NCBI RefSeq assembly: GCF_902459465.1
Contig: NC_047070.1
Coordinates: forward strand, 6,870,554 to 6,934,553
DNA from: Asterias rubens
Lineage: Eukaryota; Echinodermata; Asteroidea; Forcipulatida; Asteriidae
DNA: 64,000 nt
Direction: 5' to 3'
Shown here: positions 48,240 to 59,286 of the stretch, one piece after another
Layout of the letters: every line of letters begins with the position of its first letter
Numbering within the stretch: the first letter of the stretch is position 1
The notes under the pieces: model-generated
Databases searched by the model: none
What the model was told of the DNA's origin: nothing
Seen by the model: the letters and a program-made list of their open reading frames with translations, nothing else
Program-made: the position numbers and the translations under genes

Positions 48240-48712
48240 AGACATCCACTGCGTCATTCACCGAGTTCTTCACTGAATCATTCAACGAGTCATTCACTGG
48301 GTCCCTCACTGAATCATTCAGTGCGTCATTCACTTCATCATCCTGTCGCTCGTCCCGTCATTCACTGCGATATTCACTGGGTCAATCACTGCATAATTCA
48401 CTGCATAATCCACTGGGTAATCACTTGGTCTTTCACTGTGCCATTCATCCCATCATTCACTGGTTCAATCACGGGTCTTTTCACCATGTTCACTGGGTCG
48501 TTCATCCCATCGTTCACTGGGTCGTTCATCCCATCATTCACTGCGTCATTCCTCAAGGTGACAATGTTAGTTGACTCATGATGTCCCTGACAGTGGGTAA
48601 TTCACTGGCTTCACTGCGCCATTCACTTCATCGTCCCATCTTTCACTGCGTCATTCACCGTGTCGTTCACTGCATCATTCACTGTGTCATTCACTGGGTC
48701 ATACACTGCACA
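48240..48712. repeat. Degenerate minisatellite, 12-bp-like tcattcactggg units, at the SIL1 3' end
   Basis: Units such as tcattcactgcg, tcattcactggg and tcattcatccca repeat irregularly up to the SIL1 stop codon (48716-48718). At 48553-48594 the array contains a second copy of the SIL1 C-terminal coding end. In SIL1 sense it lies in the 3'UTR. Arrays of frame-open units on the plus strand are not taken as a gene. Confidence 0.85.
48553..48594 (-). pseudogene. Second copy of the SIL1 C-terminal codons and stop
   Basis: On the minus strand this reads VRDIMSQLTLSP-stop, versus the genuine VRDIISQLTLSP-stop ending at 48716. Most base differences are synonymous. It sits about 160 bp downstream of the genuine stop inside the minisatellite. 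It has no acceptor of its own, so it is a duplicate of the exon end and not a usable alternative exon. Confidence 0.75.
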
Positions 48713-48715
48713 CAC

Positions 48716-51700
48716 TCATGGTGATAGTGTTAGCTGACTGATGATGTCCCTGACCAGACGAGAGAGATGAGAGAAGTAGTCCTCCTCACCTTGGCCCTCA
48801 AGGAGCTCCTCCTGGGCATGCTGGTCATACTCGGACTTCAAGATGGACAGTCTGCAAAAAAAGAAAAATGTCTGGAGTAAGGTATGCATCTTGAATTATG
48901 TTGGAACTATGTAAAGTTTTTCAGGATGGTTTGCATCATTACATTGGGGCTTCAGAGTGCTCATTGAGCTTATTTTGAAAAGCGCCTCCTAAGGACAACA
49001 AGGTGCTGCAGCACTTTATGCAGCCAACCATACTGCGGCAAACCCCAATCCTGGATTATTGTACTGGGAACACATGGTACCTAACATGGTCTCCTGACGA
49101 TGACTAGAGTAAGCTAGTCGAAACGCTGAGACCAATCCAAGAACTGACTCCGCGGTAGTACAGTTGATTACGATCCTATAAGCTAAAGAAGTAGTCCCAG
49201 CCTATTTCTTTACCATCCGCCCAGGTAATAGTTAATAAGCAGGACAGTTCTTTTCAGAACTGAGAAGTCTCCCGAACACCCGAACAATCTACTCTGCGGT
49301 AGTAGAATTAAGCAAAACAGTTCTCTAAGAATAAACTCTACCTGGCAAGTAGATACACACATGGTGTTACCGCAAACCAAATATATTGATACCTCACCAT
49401 GCAATGCCTCAAATCCTATACATGATACCTATTCTCTGTGTATTTTCGGAAGGACAGCAGTTGTAGTAAAGTGTCTTGCTCAAGAACACAAGTGCTACAT
49501 TGTCCAACTGGGGCCTGTATCCACACTGACAACTCCAGGGCCCAATTTCTGGAGTTGATTAAAACGGACAATAGTGTGTGACAAAGATCACATCGAAACC
49601 CAGCAGTATCTAGTCAGAGATTGTCCATACAAAATGATTCCTTTGGCTGGTAACCTTAATACTTGGGTGTAAGCGTTTTTTTTTTTTTATGCTTAGCTGA
49701 ATTTTGCACTTGAGCAGCTCTTTGAAATGCGCCCTGAACTTTGAGTCTATTTCCTGAGACTGCTCCGGCACGGCACTCCACAATTTCACTCGGGAGGTAG
49801 AGGTGGAAAAGCAACTTACCTGCCGATAAGCTGTTTATCTTTGTGGTAATTCATCTGGCATTCATTGAGTAGAAGCTGCATTGCTAGGAGGACCTTCTCT
49901 CGGACATCATGCTCCGGGACTTGAAGGAGTGACGGTATAATTTCACACCATCCTTGCTTCATCAACTCGGGAATAAGTTTGACTCTGTGAAGAACAAATT
50001 TGATGACAGTGGTTTTTATTTAATTCTTTTTAATTACAAAAAAATAGTTAATTGCCTGATGTTTTGAACCTAACGGAGTCTTTCTCTTAATCTTTGAGAA
50101 AGACTCTGCTAGGGGTCGAAAAGTCAACCCATTTAATATTTTTTGCGTTTATACCACAGGTCCTTTTGGTTGATCACTAAATATTTTTTCTTCTTTTTAA
50201 TTGTTAGATATCGCCTAACATCACAAGGACGGAGCCGGAGAATTCAAACTTACTGTTGATATTGTATGATTTGCTGTTTTGTGTTTTCATCTGTGGCAAC
50301 CGACTCTTCAGCAATCAGTTTCTGAAATATAAAATAAAAAAAGCTAATTAAAAATATACTCGTATAGAAACAGTTAAAATAAACAAATAAATAAAATGAC
50401 TTGCTTAGGAAAAAATAGACAGAATGAGAGATTGAAGGGGATGACCAAGACGTAAAGCCCACTTCATACTTCATACGAATTGAGAAAGCGAGCGAAGTTC
50501 CTTGTGTCACAATTAGATATCAGCGAGTAACAGATAGTTTGCGCCGCGTAATGCACTTAGCACTCGTTTTCCCCTTAACTAGATTAGATTAGATTAGAAA
50601 GCATTTATCACATTTTTGAAAGTGCAAACGGGTAAAAAAAAAAATGTTTATTTCACAATATGTACACACAAAGTACAATGAATATCAAAAGTATAAATCA
50701 TGCTTAAAGACACTGGACACTATTGTCAAAGACCACTTTTCTCACTTGGTGTATCTCGACATATGCATTAAAATAACAAACCTGTGAAAATTTGAGTCGT
50801 CGGAGTTGCGAGATAATAATGAAAGAAAAAACACCTTTATCACACAAAGTTGTGTGCTTTCAGATGCTTGATTTCGAAACCTCAAATTCTAAATCTGAGG
50901 TCTCGAAATCAAATTCGAGGAAAATTACTTCTTTCTCGAAAACTACGTCACTTCAAAGGCTGCCATTTCTCACAATGTTTCATACTAGCAACCTCTCCCC
51001 ATTACTTGTTACCAAGTAAGTTTTTATGCTGATAATTATTTTGAGTAATTATCCAATAGTGTCCACTGCCTTTAACGATATAACCTCAATATCCATCGTT
51101 ACCTGTTCCACAATCAGATCATGTAGTAGTGTGACAGCCTTCACTTGCAGTGGGACGATGTTCGTCTCCGACTCTTTAAACAACCCCAAGAAGCTATCCA
51201 GGCCACCAAGATGAAGAAACTTCTGCTGAGCAAAGGGAAAGTGTCTGATGAGAGAAGAGATGCCATACATGGCTTTCTTTCGGACATCGACGGGTTGAGA
51301 TGAGGACATCATATGGAGAAGCTTCTGGATGGCTCCCCGTTCGATCGCCTCGACTTGGACCTTTGGGTTGCTGGAAAAGAATAATACGCTTGTTAAAATG
51401 GCGCCCTGTATCCAGAGACTGTACAACAGATGAGGACATGAGATGGAGAAGCCTCTAAATGGCTCCGCGTTCGATCGCCTCGACTTGGACCTTTGGAATG
51501 CTAGAAAAGAACAGTACGTTTGTTATAACAAAACGTAACGTTTTTTTTTATGGCGCCGTGTATCCAGAGGCTGTACACCAGGTGAGAGCTTAAGTGATGT
51601 GTGAAGCTTTGCATGGGGAAAGTAAAAGAATGAATCATAAATATATTTCAAAGTTTATTTCAAAGGTCGAAAATCGAAATCACATACTACATACTGTCAG

Positions 51701-52405
51701 TGACTGTATGGTGTCGTGGCGCAACGATAAGAGCACCAAACTCAAGCTCCATGTTTGTGTTCAGCAGAGTGTGGGTTCATTCACCGGTCATGATGCTTGT
51801 GTCACTTTAGTTTCTTCGCATCAGATGAATCGTTTTGTATAACATGTATAACAATGGCAACTTTGCTTACTTTTGCCAGTTTTCTACTTTAACGAAATGA
51901 CTGACTGAAGTATTGATGCACTGACAAGTCCAAATCTTACCTCTGAACTGCAGAGCCTAAAACGAAGGCTGCCTCCTTCCTAATGATGGCCTCGCTGTCA
52001 TTCAACGCTTTAATGATGAGGTCAAAACCTCCGATGCTTATCAAGTCTCGAGCGTTATCAATCTGAAGAGAATCAAATCATCCAGCGTTTAAAAATAATC
52101 AGGTTTTTTCCCAGTCCTTTGGTTAGAATGTTCAGCCGTCGGTCCGTTTTGTTGCGTAATCTTTGCAAAAGAAACTAGTATACACATAATGAATGAAAAA
52201 CATTCATTATTTGTTTTATATAACATCCAAGTAGATCTTTGTCATTTTGATTGAAAGATACAACTTTCAAAACAAACAAAGCGTAGGCCTACAATTTTTA
52301 ATTGTAGAATCCAGATGTAGGGCCACTGATTTTCCGCGATCGCGGAAAACGGACGGAATTCGCGGAATCCGCCCTTTGAAACGGAAAACGGGTTTTCAGA
52401 AAATT

Positions 52406-52436
<31 letters not shown>

Positions 52437-55400
52437 CTTGACGCCAAAACTATTGAAATTGCATTCTTTATTAAGATTCTTTTTGTTAAACTAAAAAGGC
52501 ATCAGAAATCAGACCATTAAAAAGTACGAGATCGTAACCGTGGATCATTCTGTTCTACTTCACACCATCCTCAATGTTTACACACATGATGTACACACGT
52601 TGTTAACATGGTTAAGCGAAGGGCATTATTCGCGGCACGTTTTAAACATTTTTTGTTCACCCAAATTGCATTTTCTCCCTCTCTTTTACCAACAATATAA
52701 TACACAAACTAGCTTACCTATGATCTATAAGAACACATACAATGTTTTTTCATCTCGGAAAGGTCTAAAATAAAACCGTAAACTGTCAACATTCTGTCGC
52801 CAAAGCGAAAACAAAATGGCTGACATTTTGTTTGTGGATGGAGAATGGTCACGTCCATAGACTTGTTCCCAAGTCTTTGATCATGCTGAAACAGCGCCCT
52901 CTTGTGGATACACTCCTGTCATTAGCCTACAATGTGGCTGATGCAGAGAATCAACTGCAGTTTTAGACTTGGAATCAAGTCTATCACATCATGTGCATTG
53001 AAACTGCAGTCACAGTGCAACCTTTTTAGAACAGCAGTATACAAAATAATCCACAATTATAAAAAAAAGTATTTTTTTGAAATTTGTCAGTTCAAATGAA
53101 CATTTTACGAAGTCAACAGTGCAACTTATCTCAAATTGATTTTTATAAGTGTGTCCCTGGGTATTAAACAACCTTTTATCTAATTAAAAAAACATGAAAC
53201 GGAATTTTTTGTGCCTGAAACGGAATTCATGTTTTTGCCAAACGGAATTTGCACTTTTCTGAAACGGAAAATCAGTGGCCCTACAGATGCTAGTACTAGT
53301 AATTTTACTAATATTATTCCTTGCAGTAACACTGCTGCGTTACAAAGACACGCGCACGCAGTGATGTTTTTACTCAGCTTTTTCATTCCATCCGAAAAGT
53401 ACCATTGCACGCTGGCAGCGTGCAATGGTACTTTTCGGATGGAACGAAAAAGCACGGTGAGTGACTCAGCGTGCAATGGTACTTTTATTTGTTATCACGT
53501 GACGGACAATCCTCCAATCAAATGGCAAGGATATGCTTGGGTGTTATATAATACTCTTTATCTTTAAGAGAATGTGGTTACATGTATGTGGTTCACCCAA
53601 GTGTTTCTGGCATTGTTGGCTGAAGATTGCACCTCAGCAACTTGTTAAACCTTACTCTCCGCACCTGCTGTACGGGGTGAGTCACACAAAAACGCAATCA
53701 TAAAATGGGAGCTATTTTAAAAACAAGAAAAATCTTGAACAAATAATGTCAATTTCTAAGTAGGTCGTGGATTTATCTTTACAATAATAAAAGAATGAGG
53801 ATGTTTCATAAAGGTGTTCCAGAGATATGCTTATTTTAATCGGATTGCAGAAAAGGGGGGGGAAATATTGCAGTAATCTGACCCAAGGCATCCATCATTA
53901 TCACCTGATGCACGTAAAACTCCAAGTCATACAGGGCTGCCGTTCGTTCATCCACGCTGGCGCCGTCACGTTGATACTGATCGATAAGTCTCTTCATGAT
54001 CTGAGTATCCGTCTCAATGTTCAGCTGCATCTCATCCAAATCTTTCTTCAGCTCCTCCGCAGAACGAAATTTCTCTCTGATTTTGTCCATCTGAGGAAAT
54101 AATATGTAAAACCATAATATTTCCAACTGTTTTACCCTCAGAAATCAGTACAATTTAGAACGGTAATTTCTAGTAAACAGATAAATTTTTAGTGACGTCT
54201 TGAAAGTCTGTATTGTAGGTGATTGTCTGATACAAGGAAGACTGTTCCTGAATTCTTGGGGCCCCAACAGGATCAAGAAACGAATAATGCTTCCCGCTCT
54301 GCTTAAAGTTGAATTCTGCGCTTACAATCACCATTCTTCTTACGGGCAAGTCTTAATTGCTAAGCAGCGTGTGTGATGTCACAATTTAAATCACTGTGGA
54401 TACACCAAGTGAGAATGCTGGTCGTTGACACTTACCAAAGGTGTCCAGTGCCTTTAAAATTAACTACTGCAGTCAGTAGTTAATCATTTCTAAAATGATG
54501 ATGATGCCAGAAGCAAAAGTAGATCTATGCTTTACGTGCTTCAATAATTTAACAATTATTTATTTGAATAGATGTTAAATTTGCATCGGGGAATAAAGAC
54601 CATTAATTTTGGTTTTACCCATGAACATCGTTTGCAGTACCCGCTGCTACACATAGGATTCGGGCTGCCTCTAGCCACTGGGCAATCTCGGTGGTCTAGT
54701 TGGTAAGACACTGCTCTAGAATTGCAAGGTCGTTGGTTCGAATCCCACCCGAGTAATATGCCTGTGATTTTGTTCACAGAACTTGGGTAAGTACAGAGTA
54801 TAAAGTGCTAACACACATCGGTGTATATGGGTAAAAACCAAAATTAATAATATTTATTTACTTTTACTTCATTACCTCCTCCGGACTTTTCACATCATCC
54901 TGATTGGCTTTGAAGTTCTTGAGAGCTTTCTTCAACTCTTGGTGCGAGAACTGATCCGATTCATCTTCAGCTTTCCTGTCCTCATCAGCGGCGGCTGTCT
55001 TCTTCACGTATTTCCGACCATCGTCTCCTTCCATTAATTTGGCCATTTTCTCACCAGTTTGGAGGTTCATCTGAACATGCAGTCCGGCCGGTATTGCTTG
55101 ACCTAAGGAGATTTAAAAGGGAGTGTACACTTTTGGTTATTCCCTCCAAATATTAAAATGAATCGGTAAACTTATTTGGTATATAGATCACTGGAGAGCT
55201 GATGATGTTTTAAAACATTTTTAGAGAAGACACTCTTTGAACTAATGTTGTTTTAGAGAAAGATGAGATTATACACATAGAAATTTGAATCTGAGAAAGG
55301 CTTTAGGCATGAAGTTTAAATCTCAGGCATCTGAAAGAACACAGTTCCATATAATGAGGGTGGTTTTACCTTTCATTATTTTCTTGCCACTTTTGTGACC

Positions 55401-56375
55401 CAAATTTTTCACGTGTATTATACATGTATGTGGGATACGGGGATACACCTTAGGAGGATACCGGTATTTGAAAATAACCAAGACAAATGGTTTAAGACAA
55501 ATGTCATTTAAGAAATATAACTCCACCTTTCTGTTACATGATAATACCCGTTACTTTGTCCTTAAATGGGCAAGAAAGTTTTTAATTGGGCACCTCTATG
55601 AATGAAGTTTCTGAAACATTTCACGGGGCACCAAGCCCAAGGTAAGATCAAGGGCATGGAGGCAATATTAGCCCTTCTCATCAAATTATGCTAATTCGGC
55701 TGGAACAAAACAAAGACAAATTGACAAGAGTGGGAACTGAACCTGTGACCTCTGGATAAACGTGCCAGTGCTCTAACTGAGCTATTTAGCCCCAATGTTA
55801 GTGGTCTCCCCTTTTTGTAAAAGCTAATTTCTTTGGAGTTCAAACTTCAATTTTCAAACCATGGGCTCATAACCAAGAAAGAAATACGGAAAGTAGGATT
55901 TTAAAATTTTAAGATACAGAAAGTAGGATTTGAAACTTTGAGTTGTGAATTAACGTGCTGGCGCTCGCACTGAGCTACTGAGCTCCAACGTTAAACGCAA
56001 GTTACACTGCAGTCTCCCTATTTTGTACCGGTAGTTCAAACTTATTCAAACCATGGGCCCACAACCAAGAAAGAAAGAGGGAAAGGGGGGGGGGGGGGTG
56101 ACTGACCACCCAACCAACCAACCTGCTTTTATTGTCTGCCAGGTATCTGTCGGCATGAAGACCTCAAGATCTTCCGGATCAAATTCTTCCTCAACAGATG
56201 CATCCTCCTCATCCCCTGTCCTTTCTCTGTCATCGAAGTCATCACTTGCCACGGCAACCACTGCCGTTCTACGCTTGTCGTCACCACTGTCTCCTTGGAC
56301 GCAGAAGTAACAGGACAGGAGGAAAAGGACGAGGGTGATAAAGTTGAAGACGCGTAGGTGACCCAATCTCGTCAT
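48716..56375 (-). CDS. SIL1: SIL1, ER nucleotide exchange factor for BiP, complete coding region
   Basis: Armadillo-like cochaperone of the ER lumen that releases ADP from BiP/HSPA5. Minus-strand coding exons are 56123-56375, 54876-55102, 53905-54090, 51941-52062, 51103-51370, 50254-50321, 49820-49984 and 48716-48851. All have GT/AG borders, phases agree, and 1425 nt encode 474 residues (human 461). There is an N-terminal signal sequence (hydrophobic NFITLVLFLLSCYFC) and then an acidic segment. The conserved AIPAGLHVQMNLQTGEK-type motif is present, followed by EELKKDLDEM, ALYDLEFYVHQ, AAFVLGSAVQSNPKVQVEAI and ELMKQGWCEI with LLQVPEHDVREKVL. It ends SQLTLSP, without the KELR-like tail of human SIL1. 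The start is the Met before the signal sequence. Exon 56123-56427 has an acceptor upstream of the ATG, so the gene has a 5' non-coding exon. Confidence 0.94.
49084..49400 (+). repeat. CGAAAC hairpin repeat (copy 5), long form
   Basis: tctcctgacgatgactagag, then taagctagtcgaaacgctga and gaccaatcc, a ctccgcggtagtac block, repeated ctgagaa and ctactctgcggtagtaga blocks, and catggtgttaccgcaaacc. It matches 2640-3070 block for block. It lies in a SIL1 intron on the strand opposite to the gene. Confidence 0.7.
50706..51073. mobile_element. MITE family A
   Basis: Ends aaagacactggacactattg and caatagtgtccactgccttt. Its right end lies about 30 bp from SIL1 exon 51103-51370. Confidence 0.85.
51427..51590 (-). 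pseudogene. Tandem partial duplicate of SIL1 exon 6 start, disabled
   Basis: A segment of about 130 bp covering the 5' part of exon 51103-51370 plus its upstream intron is repeated immediately upstream (in gene sense). The acceptor remains (ttttctag ending at 51501). The copy then reads IPKVQVEAIERGAI and stops at TAG (51455-51457), where the genuine exon continues QKLLHMM. Shared flanks include tggcgccctgtatccagaga versus tggcgccgtgtatccagagg. Confidence 0.8.
51706..51800 (+). mobile_element. SINE S1 head fragment
   Basis: gtgtcgtggcgcaacgataa, gagcaccaaactcaagctcc and gtgtgggttcattcaccggt: a degraded class II tRNA-like head. Confidence 0.5.
52318..53283. mobile_element. DNA transposon relic, 966 bp, 6-bp flanking duplication
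   Basis: Ends tagggccactgattttccg and cggaaaatcagtggcccta are inverted, flanked by the direct repeat cagatg (52312-52317 and 53284-53289). The inner ends share acggaatt and gaaacgg motifs. A long poly-T lies at about 52410-52435. A nested pair (gacttgttcccaagtctt / agacttggaatcaagtct) is at about 52858-52983. No transposase. SIL1 intron. Confidence 0.7.
53386..53444. repeat. Near-perfect palindrome, 28-bp arms, 3-bp centre
   Basis: 53386-53413 (ttccatccgaaaagtaccat ...) and 53417-53444 (... atggtacttttcggatggaa) are exact reverse complements around ggc. A third partial arm (agcgtgcaatggtactttt) is at 53468-53486. Confidence 0.9.
54545..54862 (+). mobile_element. SINE family S2 with an inverted tail fragment in front
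   Basis: The full head (ctagttggtaagacactgct, gttggttcgaatcccaccc) and tail (acacatcggtgtatatgggt) occupy 54660-54850. The preceding 54577-54630 (ttgcatcggggaataaagac, ttttggttttacccatgaac) is the reverse complement of an S2 tail, so two partial copies meet head to head. It ends beside SIL1 exon 54876-55102. Confidence 0.7.
55730..55995 (-). mobile_element. Two S4 tRNA-like SINE fragments
   Basis: Reversed A-box (actgagctatttagcccca) with gtgggaactgaacctgtgac at about 55730-55800, and a second block (gtgctggcgctcgcactgag) at about 55930-55995. Both end with a caaygtta motif like the 36440-36540 copy. Confidence 0.45.
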
Positions 56376-56700
56376 TCTTGAATCTTCGATGTGTTGACCG
56401 TTAACTTTTAAGTCACCGAAAGTACCCCTGAAAACATAAAACATGTTATCGTTCAAATCACTGGATTTAGTTTAGAAATGTTCCTGAGCATGAATAGAAC
56501 ATAGAAAAATGTTTAAAAACACAGACAAAGATTGACAATAACCAATTTTAGTAAATTTTATTTGTCTTTGAAAAAAACCAATTTCAAACAGTGAACTGAA
56601 GCCTTGTACATGTTATGTAACAAGTAGAACTGCTATTCTTGTATTTTGAAGAGTACAGCAGTGTGTTTGTAACAACATACTTTGTACCCCTAGAACTTTG

Positions 56701-56753
56701 AGGTTCGTTCCGCTATCGATTGTCTCCAGGGTAGACGAAAGCGGAACGAACCT
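56701..56753. repeat. Hairpin with perfect 14-bp stem
   Basis: aggttcgttccgct (56701-56714) and agcggaacgaacct (56740-56753) are exact reverse complements with a 25-nt loop. It lies in SIL1 intron 1. Function unknown. Confidence 0.85.
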
Positions 56754-57069
56754 GAGAGTCTCTAGGAATGCTTTGCACTTAAAACTAAAAGAATAATTTT
56801 TACCGTGCTGCAAAAGTGAAACAGTTAGTTAATTTGCCTTTACCATGATTACTGATTTTTTTTTTAACACTGCTGTAGCAGATGTAAAAATGAGAACCCG
56901 GTAGTATTATGAAACTTGACAGAAATACAAAAATACATTAAGTTTTGACATGAACAATCATGACGGGACCGATCATGACATTGACAATGATTTGAAGAAT
57001 TTACTTCTCTGATTCTGAAGTGATCTGAACAAAATTGCTACTTTTCGAAGCGTTTCAAATCAAACTTAC

Positions 57070-57130
57070 CTGTATAACAAACAATCCGTCTATCTATACT
57101 TCTTCAGCTGGCACGTTTCATCTGGAAAAT
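57070..57130 (-). other. SIL1: Non-coding first exon of SIL1 (3' edge at 57070)
   Basis: A strong donor (ACAG followed by GTAAGTTTG on the minus strand) ends an exon at 57070. The second exon begins at 56427, after acceptor tatgttttcag, and carries 52 nt of 5'UTR before the ATG at 56375. The true 5' end of the first exon is unknown. Confidence 0.5.
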
Positions 57131-57525
57131 AACCTTGGTATGAAATAAACCGATAGATTGAACACTTTATTTCATTGCAAATGTACACGTCAACTTTATT
57201 CCGATTGATCAACACGTCAACCTATTTGATTTCATCATTGGATTGTGTACAAACATTATGTACACGTGAACTTACTATTTTTTTTCTCGATTTTGAAAGA
57301 ACGCCCTCCATCGGTGGAATAGTCGCAACGTGTTTTAACGAGGCCGTTCGTTGATAACTGAAAAACTTCACATATCTAAATCTGCACTGTTCAGTGTAAT
57401 ATACAGTTCTTTACAATTCTGTAGAACTTTTTACAACCTTTCATTCTGTGTCTTTTTACCACTCGCAAAGATATGTCGTCCATTATGACGTCAACACCGT
57501 CCAAATCTAGAAAATATTCATTCAC

Positions 57526-57690
57526 ATGTCACCGTGGTCCAGTGGTTAGACTGCAGGACTTTCAATTACAATATCGCGGGTTCGAATCCCCCAAGCTAAC
57601 CGCTGATGATTACACCATGACTATAATAAAATTGTCGTCTAGTTATCGAATCACAATTTTTTGATTTGTGCAATTCATAATCATGGACGT
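57526..57690 (+). mobile_element. tRNA-derived SINE, family S3
   Basis: gtcaccgtggtccagtggtt, agactgcaggactttcaatt, the B box gggttcgaatccccc, then attgtcgtctagttatcgaa and a tail caattcataatcat. This is the cleanest copy of S3. Confidence 0.75.
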
Positions 57691-57692
57691 TT

Positions 57693-58042
57693 AAAGCCAT
57701 TGGACCCTTTCGGTACAGGAAAAAAAAAAAGTTCACAGATTTACAAATAATTTACAGGGTTTACTTCTCTTGAAATTTTAGTCCATGAAATGCTTTACTT
57801 TTTGAGAAAACGGTAAAACAATATAAATTTTCGTTAACGAGAATTACGTATTATTTTGTTATAAACACATGTCATGACACGGCGAAATGCGCGAAAACAG
57901 GAGTGGGTTTTCCCGTTATTTTCTCCCGACTCCGATGTCCGATTGAGCCTAAATTTCCACAGGATTCATATTTTATATATAAGTTGTGATACACGAAGTG
58001 TGGGACTTGGACAATACTGTTTACCGGAAGTGTATAGGCTTT
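57693..58042. mobile_element. MITE family B, complete
   Basis: aaagccattggaccctttcg plus gtacag at the left and ttaccggaagtgtataggct plus tt at the right, with shared internal blocks (catgtcatgacac; gggttttcccgttattttct). Directly follows the S3 SINE. Confidence 0.75.
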
Positions 58043-58644
58043 AAGGGGTAGATCGGCTGTTGCCAGCTTGGCGTTTACATGCCGTTGAGGGAGTTCGCTA
58101 AGATCATCTAAACAAAAAACAAACAAACAAATAGACAAATTTATCCTCTAACAGATTTCTGCATGGTGTTACGATAATCTCAAATTAATAGTTACCTTTA
58201 AAGAACTTCAATATACTCTGTTCAGTGCTGAAAACACACAGTTATTTTTTCATCAAGCTGACGACTATTTTCCCATACCCTGATTTTGCATCTAAGTTGT
58301 AAACATTTACTTTCGAAAAATAAACTTAAGACGTGTTTCTATGTGTCCTAACTCCTATGGATATGAAACTCTCATCCTACTTGTATAAAGTACTAAGACT
58401 GATCATAAGTTAGAAAGAGTTTGGTAATATTGACGGCTGGATCATCTTGTCTGTCCGAACAAGGAAACCAGAAAACCTGCAGAGTTGCCCGAGGCTGTAA
58501 ATAGGACAAGTCTAAAAATATTTCAGTGAGAAAAATCACACAGTCCGATTATTTTTGCGGGTTATTTCCATGGAAGGTATTTATTGCTGGATTAACTGGG
58601 TGGTAATGACTTGAAGGCTGGTGCTTAGTGTTAATAGTCTGAGT

Positions 58645-58993
58645 TAAGCTTGGGCGATATCACGATATTATCAAATCCATCCGATATTAATTTTAAACGA
58701 TTTCGATATCGGATGGATTTGGTTTTAATCGAAATATCGATATATCAGATATCGATTAAATATCGTGATGTATTTGCTATCTGAGACATCTTGCACCCCA
58801 TAGGTTTGGAGTAAAACCAGAAGAATAGGTCATTAGAACACCTCTCTTATGCCATGACTGTCTCTTCTACAACTTTCACTCGGAGTTTGAAGACTGATGA
58901 TGTCAAATTTAATTGATCGCGATTATATCGAATATCACAATATATTGTCGGCGATATATCGTGAATAAAATAAATCGATATCGCCCAAGCTTA
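58645..58993. mobile_element. hAT-type MITE, 349 bp, 8-bp TSD
   Basis: Ends taagcttgggcgatat and atatcgcccaagctta are inverted. The flanks carry an exact 8-bp duplication gtctgagt (58637-58644 and 58994-59001). The interior is rich in gatatcg motifs with an inner hairpin (aatccatccgatatt / gatatcggatggatt). The 8-bp duplication places it in the hAT superfamily. Non-coding. Confidence 0.85.
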
Positions 58994-59286
58994 GTCTGAG
59001 TCACGCATGGCCGCCAATCCGGTCATTACTACACAGAGAAGACCTGCAGCCGATTTACGAAACGCTAGGATTAATCCTTGCTCGAGTTAGGATGAGTAAC
59101 TAGTCCTAATTTACATGTACATGTAGGATTAATCTTAAAGTCACCTGGAAATAGATTTTTTTTTCTTTCAAACATAAGAGTATATGCTTACGAACAATTT
59201 TTTTAGTAATTGTTTGTCACGATTTATATGTTTAAAAAATATATAAAGTTGTTTGGGGGCTGACTCCGCCTACCCCTTTTGTGACG

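Noticed and set aside
48206-48581. Open frames of about 85-120 codons rich in Ser/Thr/Phe/His
   Set aside because: They come from the tcattcactggg minisatellite, antisense to the SIL1 3' end.
57526-57600. tRNA-like sequence as a functional tRNA gene
   Set aside because: The S3 SINE head has the same body and tail as the copies at 9276-9560.
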